Positions 6,201 through 10,634 of a DNA stretch of 13,121 nt are shown here, in pieces. The position numbers and the translations under genes were made by a program. Source of the stretch: Nanobdellota archaeon (lineage in GTDB: Archaea; Nanobdellota; Nanobdellia; Parvarchaeales; Parvarchaeaceae). Under the pieces are notes generated by a model. That model saw nothing but the letters and a program-made list of their open reading frames with translations. It did not search any database and had not been told where the DNA came from. Each line of letters begins with the position of its first letter. Within the stretch, counting starts at the first letter, position 1. Location: NCBI GenBank assembly GCA_021818905.1, contig JAKASS010000020.1, positions 1-13,121 of the forward strand. The letters run 5' to 3'.

Positions 6201-7496
6201 ATGATAAGCAGAGAGACCTGGATATCCGTGATAAAGGACTTCGTAAGCGGAGAAGAGCCGGAGACGGTAAAAAGAGACATAAAAATAACTTTGGATATCC
6301 CGATAAGACGAGCGATAGCCATAATCGGCCCGAGAAGATGTGGTAAAACGTACTTGATGTACCAATTGATCCATGAGTTGGTCGTCGATAGAAAGGTGAA
6401 AAAAAGCAGGATGCTCTATGTAAACTTTGAGAACGACGTTTTAGTGGGGTGTACGACCGAAGATCTGAGGGACATGATGGGCATTTTCTATGAGATCTAT
6501 CCGGAAAACACGGAGGAAAAGACATACTTGTTTTTGGATGAGATACAAAACGTAGACGATTGGGAATCGTTTGCAAGGTCGTTGATCGATGCGGGAAATG
6601 TACAGCTAGCGATAGCGGGCTCGTCGGCAAAACTCTTGGCAAGGGAGATAGCCACAAGTCTGAGGGGAAGGACCCTCTCTTATTATGTGTACCCGTTCAG
6701 TTTTAACGAATTTCTTTCCATGAAAAAGATAGGCGTCGAACGTTACGTCTCGTCAAAGGAAAAGGCGGTAATAGTCCACGAATTAGACGATTATATGAAA
6801 AGTGGTTATCCCGAGGGCATACTTTTTAGAAATGGGCTGCAGGAGATACTTAAGGACATATTGAATGTCACGATATACAGGGATATAATCGAAAGATTCG
6901 GAGTAAAGAACCAAAAGCTTCTGAGACTGATGCTTAGGGCGTTTATATCATCGAAATATTTCTCCGTCAACAAGTTTTATAATTACGCCAAGTCTCTGGG
7001 GATCAAAACCAGCAAGGATTCGATCTACGCCTATTTAAATCATGTCACCGATAGCCTCTCCTTTTTTGTCCTTAAAAAATATTCTGGGTCTTATAAGGAA
7101 CCAGAGCGTACTTTGTCAAAGACTTATGTCGTTGACAACGGCTTTTTCTTATTGAATAATGTAAATGACATGGGCAGGCTTTTGGAGAACGTCGTCTTCG
7201 TAGAATTGTTAAGAAGAAGTTCGCCGGATCAAGACCTGTTTTATTTTGAAGAGGACAAAAAAGAGGTCGATTTTGTCGTATCGAATGGAACGAAGGTAGA
7301 GAAACTGATCCAAGTCGCATACGACCCGCGGGCGGAAGAAACGAAGAATAGAGAGACCCGTGCTCTGGGGTTCGCTTCCGATAGGGTCCATTGCAACGAT
7401 CTCCTCGTCATAACCTGGGACTACGAAGCCGAAGAAAAAGTCAAGGGAAAGAAGATAAGGTTCGTACCGTTGTGGAAATGGCTTCTTAACCTTTAA
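6201..7496 (+). CDS. AAA ATPase with DUF4143-type C-terminal domain (second copy)
   Basis: A 431-aa protein of the same architecture as the one at 2753-4027. Walker A is GPRRCGKT (43-50) and Walker B is LFLDE (110-114), again followed by IQN and a 'DDWE' block. The sensor-like element is AGSSAKLL (139-146). The block IATSLRGRTLSYYVYPFSF (150-168) carries the likely arginine finger. The C-terminal fold has EVDF (355-358) and IQVAYD (370-375), again with Q rather than E and no Lys, so a nuclease site looks degenerate. By eye the body is only distantly similar to the first ATPase, yet the last 36 residues are almost identical at DNA level as well. The two are therefore old paralogues sharing an exchanged or constrained tail. 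It is probably transcribed alone from the promoter at 6149-6179. Function is unknown; a defence or mobile-element role is inferred from the AbiE neighbours. Confidence 0.88.
   Translation: MISRETWISVIKDFVSGEEPETVKRDIKITLDIPIRRAIAIIGPRRCGKTYLMYQLIHELVVDRKVKKSRMLYVNFENDVLVGCTTEDLRDMMGIFYEIYPENTEEKTYLFLDEIQNVDDWESFARSLIDAGNVQLAIAGSSAKLLAREIATSLRGRTLSYYVYPFSFNEFLSMKKIGVERYVSSKEKAVIVHELDDYMKSGYPEGILFRNGLQEILKDILNVTIYRDIIERFGVKNQKLLRLMLRAFISSKYFSVNKFYNYAKSLGIKTSKDSIYAYLNHVTDSLSFFVLKKYSGSYKEPERTLSKTYVVDNGFFLLNNVNDMGRLLENVVFVELLRRSSPDQDLFYFEEDKKEVDFVVSNGTKVEKLIQVAYDPRAEETKNRETRALGFASDRVHCNDLLVITWDYEAEEKVKGKKIRFVPLWKWLLNL
7388..7496 (+). repeat. Shared 3' module of the two ATPase genes, copy 2
   Basis: Gapless match to 3919-4027 with five mismatches, three of them in the last 17 bases. 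An unbroken run of more than 65 identical bases lies in its middle. Synonymous sites are conserved, which protein-level selection alone does not explain; recent gene conversion or recombination between DUF4143 genes is the simplest reading. Confidence 0.9.
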
Positions 7497-7502
7497 ATTT
7501 AT

Positions 7503-7548
7503 CTGGACAAACATGCTTGTAACTGCTTTTCATGCTGATTTTGTCCAG
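7503..7548 (+). repeat. Inverted repeat after second ATPase gene
   Basis: CTGGACAAA (7503-7511) and TTTGTCCAG (7540-7548) are perfect 9-base complements separated by 28 bases that contain a direct repeat CATGCT (7513-7518 and 7531-7536). It lies 7 bases after the stop codon. It could act as an RNA hairpin that ends or protects the ATPase mRNA, or be a remnant of a mobile-element end. There is no T-run directly after it. Confidence 0.4.
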
Positions 7549-7611
7549 TAGGTCGTTTCTGCTAAGCTCCCCATATCACCCCCTATGATTTTGTGATACG
7601 GTTTTATATGT

Positions 7612-7703
7612 GTCGACAATTTAGATGTCATATGGAAATGCGTTCAAAAAATTTGTTTACTTACTTTGGGTATGGGGCGAATAAGTCGGCAGAGCAGATG
7701 TAG
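7612..7703 (+). pseudogene. 5' fragment of a second GGCT-like gene
   Basis: From the ATG at 7632 this reads MEMRSKNLFTYFGYGANKSA-EQM and then a TAG at 7701. It is nearly the N-terminus of the GGCT-like protein at 8479-8772. From CATATGG onward the DNA is about 91% identical (6 mismatches in 66 bases). The similarity reaches upstream to GTCGAC (7612 and 8457), and a TATA-like TTTTATATG (7602-7610) is still in place. Homology stops at 7694, where the HAD fragment begins, and the junction shares a G or GCAGATG-like microhomology. It is a truncated paralogue or orthologue brought by the island. Confidence 0.85.
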
Positions 7704-7929
7704 GATGCGTTTCCAAACCAAACCCGCACGCGTTCTTATACGCCGCAAAGAAGATGGATTCGCAACCCCAGGACTGCCTAGTGATAGAAGATGCCCGAAT
7801 GGAATAGAAGCAGCAAAGAGAGCTAATATGAGGTGCGTCGCTTTAACGACTTCGTTTAAAAGAGACAAATTAAGCGGCGCAGATTTTATTGTAGGCTCTT
7901 ATCCGGAAATCGACTTATCGGCTTTTTAA
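7694..7929 (+). pseudogene. Truncated, frameshifted copy of the HAD phosphatase gene
   Basis: This is the HAD part of the right repeat copy. It lacks motifs I and II and so cannot be active. One C is missing in the run at 7794-7796 (compared with 2426-2429), which shifts the frame just at motif IV; after that point the residues match the intact protein to the stop at 7927-7929. A plus-strand open frame from 7666 runs through it but its first half is out of frame and meaningless. Confidence 0.92.
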
Positions 7930-7995
7930 TATTTAAATGCCACTTCGTGGCATGCAAGTTCATCGAATTTGCCCTTTCTTTCGGTAAAAGTTACA
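7694..7995 (+). repeat. Island-flanking direct repeat, right copy (302 bases)
   Basis: Partner of 2326-2628. Here the right flank is continuous with the intact 169-aa gene (minus strand), while the left flank is the foreign GGCT-like fragment. Together with the left copy it brackets 5,065 bases (2629-7693). Confidence 0.92.
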
Positions 7996-8435
7996 AGCCT
8001 TAATTTTGTAAGCACTTCATCGTCTGATACATAGAACTCTACGAATTTGCCTATATCAGGGATAGGCCCCATGCCTTTTTGTCTTTCCACTTCTACTCTG
8101 TATAAGTTATCGTTTATCTTTGATATGTTATTTTTGTAGTTGGCGTATACCCATCTTGGGTCATGAAGAAGCAGGCTTCTAATCGTATCCTGCATTACCG
8201 GTATCTTCGCAGAAAGATCGTGGCGCCTGTTTTGTTCTATCAGGAATTCTACGGGATTATGATTATCGTCGAATATTACGAAATATTTTTCCTTGTTATC
8301 CGACTGCTGGAACGTTCTAGGTGTGTATGCGGTGTTAAAATCAGAAACGAACGCACCTTTACCGGCATAAATGTCAGCTTCGCCTATAACGGGTGCGTTT
8401 TCAAAATCCTCTATTATATCATCCAAGCCCTTCAT
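7926..8435 (-). CDS. Hypothetical 169-aa soluble protein
   Basis: I do not recognise the family. The protein is acidic to neutral and polar, with no signal peptide or membrane helix. It has a strand-rich middle (YFVIFDDNHNPVEFLIEQ, then KFVEFYVSDDEVLTKLRLVTF near the end) that suggests a small alpha/beta or beta-sheet fold. The ATG at 8435 has a TATA-like box on the minus strand (TATTTAAAT, 8465-8473) about 30-35 bases upstream, supporting this start. Its stop codon overlaps that of the HAD copy by two bases (7926-7928 against 7927-7929). It is divergent from the GGCT-like gene. The same gene's tail is left at 2559-2628, so it is an old resident of this locus. It is not in the minus-strand shadow of another real gene. 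Confidence 0.7.
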   Translation of the reverse strand: MKGLDDIIEDFENAPVIGEADIYAGKGAFVSDFNTAYTPRTFQQSDNKEKYFVIFDDNHNPVEFLIEQNRRHDLSAKIPVMQDTIRSLLLHDPRWVYANYKNNISKINDNLYRVEVERQKGMGPIPDIGKFVEFYVSDDEVLTKLRLVTFTERKGKFDELACHEVAFKY

Positions 8436-8441
8436 ATCACT

Positions 8442-8473
8442 TCCTATTATAGATGCGTCGACAGTATTTAAAT
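8442..8473. promoter_or_regulatory. Two face-to-face promoters in 43 bases
   Basis: The 43-base gap between the divergent starts at 8435 (minus) and 8479 (plus) holds two TATA-like boxes. CCTATTATA (8442-8450) lies about 32 bases before the plus-strand ATG. TATTTAAAT (8465-8473) lies about 33 bases before the minus-strand ATG. Each box thus lies near the other gene's start, so the two promoters probably exclude each other. GTCGAC (8457-8462) sits between them. Confidence 0.45.
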
Positions 8474-8478
8474 GTCAT

Positions 8479-8772
8479 ATGGAAGTGCAATCAAAAAATT
8501 TGTTTGCTTACTTTGGATATGGGGCGAATAAGTCGGCGGAGATGATAAATGCCATAACGGGGGAAAAGCCAAAAGGTTACAGTGCCGTACTCTATGGCTA
8601 TAAGCTTTGTATACAGTCATTAAAAGACATCCCGCCGAAACCGAGAAGCGTCCTTAGCTTCTGGGGGAAAGGGTTCCGCAGCTATATTATAGTAAAAGAA
8701 AATAATTCTAAAGTCAATGGCACCCTATGGTTTCTTTCGCAGGATGGACTGCGACACGCCGATAAGAAATAA
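8479..8772 (+). CDS. GGCT/AIG2-like protein, probably shortened
   Basis: A 97-aa protein beginning MEVQSKNLFAYFGYGANKSA. The strand plus 'Y-G-A-N' turn at 11-17 corresponds to the 'YF.YGSN' opening of the gamma-glutamylcyclotransferase / AIG2-like fold, and a later strand reads KVNGTLWFLS (78-87), like the family's 'v.G.ly.l'. Family members usually run to about 120-150 aa and continue with an acidic, often Asp-Glu-Gly, segment that is missing. After residue 90 the frame runs out in LRHADKK while another frame opens into a membrane protein, so the C-terminus was probably lost by frameshift or deletion. The catalytic Glu is not identifiable. The start is supported by conservation with the fragment at 7632. 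Activity is unlikely to be normal. Confidence 0.65.
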   Translation: MEVQSKNLFAYFGYGANKSAEMINAITGEKPKGYSAVLYGYKLCIQSLKDIPPKPRSVLSFWGKGFRSYIIVKENNSKVNGTLWFLSQDGLRHADKK

Positions 8773-9103
8773 CAAAGAGCAAAGTCTTTTTGCCAGCTTG
8801 GAAGACTCAGCCAAGACTTTGAGCATCAGCAAGCAGAAAGAGCTTTTCATCTTGACATCCAGGACGTCTAGAACGGAATGGAGTCTCGTCCTGTTCTTTT
8901 CTTTGTTCCTTCTTTCATTGGTTACATTTATGCAGCTCGGGACAAGCTACTTGGTCTCGGTATTAATAACCGCAGGCATGAACATATCAGTGCTTCTTCT
9001 CCCTATAGTGACATACCATATAGATTTCATGTCCGTAGAAGAGGAAGCCATCTCAAAAACACCTTACGCAGATACTATAGCAGTGGTAAATTCAGAGAAA
9101 TAA
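8744..9103 (+). CDS. Small two-helix membrane protein
   Basis: A 119-aa product from ATG 8744. A polar N-terminus with heptad-like SLEDSAKTLSISKQKEL (19-34) is followed by two hydrophobic segments (about 46-63 and 69-91) and a short acidic tail. I do not recognise a family. The start is uncertain: the frame is open to 8717 and overlaps the end of the GGCT-like gene in another frame. No TATA box is clear at leaderless distance. Because the upstream gene also looks cut at this point, this may be the 3' part of a longer membrane protein gene joined here by deletion. It ends 25 bases before the convergent glycosyltransferase stop. Confidence 0.55.
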   Translation: MDCDTPIRNNKEQSLFASLEDSAKTLSISKQKELFILTSRTSRTEWSLVLFFSLFLLSLVTFMQLGTSYLVSVLITAGMNISVLLLPIVTYHIDFMSVEEEAISKTPYADTIAVVNSEK

Positions 9104-9109
9104 ATAGGG

Positions 9110-9123
9110 GATCTAAGATCTTT
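9110..9123. terminator. Small palindrome between convergent genes
   Basis: GATCT-A-AGATC (9110-9120) followed by TTT lies in the 25-base gap between the membrane-protein stop (9103) and the glycosyltransferase stop (9129). The position fits shared termination, but the stem is short and the loop of one base would have to open. Confidence 0.25.
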
Positions 9124-9128
9124 GCCGC

Positions 9129-10208
9129 CTATCTTTTGTTATAAAATACTTCATCGTACACTTTTGCGATTTCCCGCATAACAACACCAGTTTCGCATTG
9201 CTTTGCGTCATTGTAAGCTTTTTTAACGTTTATTCTGTGCCATGCTCTGCTGTTTAATATGTCACGTAGATTATTCTCTCGCCACAGAACAGTATTTCTT
9301 TTCACTACATCTGGCAGCACCCCATCATAACACAAAACAGGTATCTGGCATGCCTTTGCTTTCATCGGCGGTATCCCGAATGGCTCTATCGAAGACGTTT
9401 GGAGATACACATCAAATGAGTCATAAGTCTCAGCAATAAGCGATTCATCTAGAAATCCGTAATATTTTATTCTTTTATCATCACGAATCACGTCCAAACG
9501 CGGAAAGTTTGCGCCATATATTCTAAGTTCCAAATCGTCATCTTTCACCTGCTTGAATATCTGTATGAATTTCTCTAATTTTGGTAGTTTATTTTGTCCA
9601 AAAGTGTTTATGTAACCTATAATCGTCTTATCCGTCCCTTCCCTTTTTGTATTATTATGAAACTTGTCTAAATTTATCGGATTATTTATAACTCTCAATT
9701 TTTCTGGTTCTATGCACAAAAGACCCTCAAGAACATTACTGACGATGTCGCTTACAGCTATTATTTTATCAAATTCTTTTAATCTCAGATAACTCTCAAA
9801 GAATCGTCTTTTAGCGGTTTTCAGATAGACTATGTTTTTTATTCCTTTCAAAGCTACCGGACTCAATAGCGCCACCGCATCATGGACCGTGACTATTTTC
9901 TTCCTCGGAAGCCCAAAAAACTTAGGGGGCATATCTCCTAAAGATAAAACATGAATGTTTTTATTTGTTATGTCCTTGCGATCAAAACCAAAATTGAAAT
10001 ATAGCCAATTGTTCACGGTATTCGTAAAACCCTTTCTCTTTAGCTTTGGGTTTAGTTTCAAGTATGCATTGGGCTGGATTCTTTTCTCTATATTATAATT
10101 AGTGAACTTCTCAAGATTATTGCCCACCTCAAAACAATAGTCAGATATCCCGCTGCCGACTTTTTGAAATCTAGCAGCAATAAGGACAACATTTTTTTCC
10201 TGAGGCAT
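9129..10208 (-). CDS. GT4-type glycosyltransferase with altered catalytic motif
   Basis: A 359-aa GT-B glycosyltransferase. The N-terminal Rossmann domain has a glycine turn (VGSGISDY, 17-24) and HDAVAL (109-114). The linker has DKIIAVSDIVSNVL (147-160) and LRVINNPINLDKF (171-183), typical of GT4. The donor domain begins at IIGYINTFGQNK (196-207) and contains SIEPFGIPPMKAKACQIPVL (273-292). In retaining GT4 enzymes this block is E-x7-E; here the first Glu is present (E275) but the second position is Lys (K283), so donor binding or activity may be changed. The ATG at 10208 is preferred because a TATA-like box sits 28 bases upstream; a TTG at 10229 is an in-frame alternative. The gene looks AT-richer than the operon at the left. 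A role in surface glycans or in glycosylating proteins such as the one at 11543 is plausible. Confidence 0.85.
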   Translation of the reverse strand: MPQEKNVVLIAARFQKVGSGISDYCFEVGNNLEKFTNYNIEKRIQPNAYLKLNPKLKRKGFTNTVNNWLYFNFGFDRKDITNKNIHVLSLGDMPPKFFGLPRKKIVTVHDAVALLSPVALKGIKNIVYLKTAKRRFFESYLRLKEFDKIIAVSDIVSNVLEGLLCIEPEKLRVINNPINLDKFHNNTKREGTDKTIIGYINTFGQNKLPKLEKFIQIFKQVKDDDLELRIYGANFPRLDVIRDDKRIKYYGFLDESLIAETYDSFDVYLQTSSIEPFGIPPMKAKACQIPVLCYDGVLPDVVKRNTVLWRENNLRDILNSRAWHRINVKKAYNDAKQCETGVVMREIAKVYDEVFYNKR

Positions 10209-10230
10209 ATTTCCTTTATTGGTCCCCAAC

Positions 10231-10245
10231 CTATTTAATATATTC
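10231..10245 (-). promoter_or_regulatory. TATA box of the glycosyltransferase gene
   Basis: Read on the minus strand this is GAATATATTAAATAG. Its A/T core is about 28 bases before the ATG at 10208, which decides for that start over the TTG at 10229, because the TTG would leave no room for a promoter. Confidence 0.5.
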
Positions 10246-10250
10246 TCGAG

Positions 10251-10409
10251 TTATTTAGTCGTTCAAAGCCGCTTTTTCCACATTAAGGAAAATCGGAAAA
10301 TTGCCGGGCATATAGATATGTATCAATGCATTTAAAGTTGCCCGGGCCGCGGCATAAAAAAATGCATGGTAAAAAATAAGCAGATGCGCCTAGGAAAATA
10401 TTAGCGCCA
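10251..10409. other. Non-coding stretch with inverted repeat and A-runs
   Basis: No gene is supported here. CCGGGCA (10304-10310) pairs with TGCCCGG (10339-10345), flanking a TATA-like CATTTAAAG (10329-10337). GCAT and ATGC (about 10352-10365) flank a run of seven A. These could be an orphan promoter with its operator or a minus-strand hairpin with T-run, i.e. a terminator for the small ORF at 10410-10550. Confidence 0.35.
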
Positions 10410-10550
10410 TCATAAAAATCGGCAGGCCGTGGCTGCGTGTACGTCTTCTTCGAGAATCTGCTTGAGAAGGGCGACAACGCCCTTCTCGCTATGCCCGATA
10501 CGATGGACTATTCGGTTGCATAACTCAGCGATGACCTTATAAATCATCAT
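10410..10550 (-). CDS. 46-aa ORF with a strong Shine-Dalgarno sequence
   Basis: Minus-strand ORF starting MMIYKVIAEL and ending in ATACRFL. It has an unusually good Shine-Dalgarno sequence, AAAGGAGGATCACT (10551-10564), with GGAGG six bases before the ATG; the other genes here look leaderless. This suggests a different origin or a position inside an operon. The IS6-like element begins three bases upstream of the SD, so any native promoter has been cut off. A second ATG directly follows the first. It contains the 19-base sequence shared with 109-127 (codons E-L-C-N-R-I) and a perfect 10-bp hairpin. No family is recognised. It may be the N-terminal stub of a longer gene or an RNA that happens to be open. 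Confidence 0.4.
   Translation of the reverse strand: MMIYKVIAELCNRIVHRIGHSEKGVVALLKQILEEDVHAATACRFL
10464..10487. repeat. Perfect 10-bp hairpin with 4-base loop
   Basis: GAGAAGGGCG (10464-10473), loop ACAA, and CGCCCTTCTC (10478-10487). It is the strongest simple hairpin in the window. It is not followed by a T-run on either strand, so it is not a standard terminator; it could be an RNA processing or regulatory structure. Confidence 0.75.
10509..10527 (-). repeat. Inverted partner of the 19-base repeat at 109-127
   Basis: Exact reverse complement of TGAGTTATGCAACCGAATA. It lies within the small ORF 10410-10550, 40 bases from the outer end of the insertion sequence. Confidence 0.55.
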
Positions 10551-10566
10551 AGTGATCCTCCTTTCT

Positions 10567-10589
10567 GGCACTGTTACCAAATACGGTTG
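10567..10589 (+). repeat. Left terminal inverted repeat of the IS
   Basis: 23 bases, beginning GGCACTGTT, matching the reverse complement of 11470-11492 at 22 positions. Confidence 0.88.
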
Positions 10590-10634
10590 GTGAATGTTAA
10601 TTACATCGGCTGCCATCTTTATTTAAGGTAAAAA

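Noticed and set aside
6160-6657. Long minus-strand open frame of 165 codons opposite the second ATPase
   Set aside because: Ser/Pro/Leu/Arg-rich shadow of a well-supported ATPase with clear Walker motifs on the plus strand.
7666-7929. 87-codon open frame resembling a new small gene
   Set aside because: Its first half is an out-of-frame reading of the GGCT-like/HAD chimera; only the part after the missing C matches the HAD protein. It is a pseudogene product.
2326-7995. Transposon-style target duplication as the explanation of the 302-base repeat
   Set aside because: Far too long for a transposase-made duplication, and the inner ends (2629 and 7693) are not inverted repeats; homologous single crossover fits better.
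8163-8471. Plus-strand open frame opposite the 169-aa gene
   Set aside because: The minus-strand protein has better composition, a TATA box and a conserved tail fragment elsewhere; the plus frame covers the divergent promoter region.
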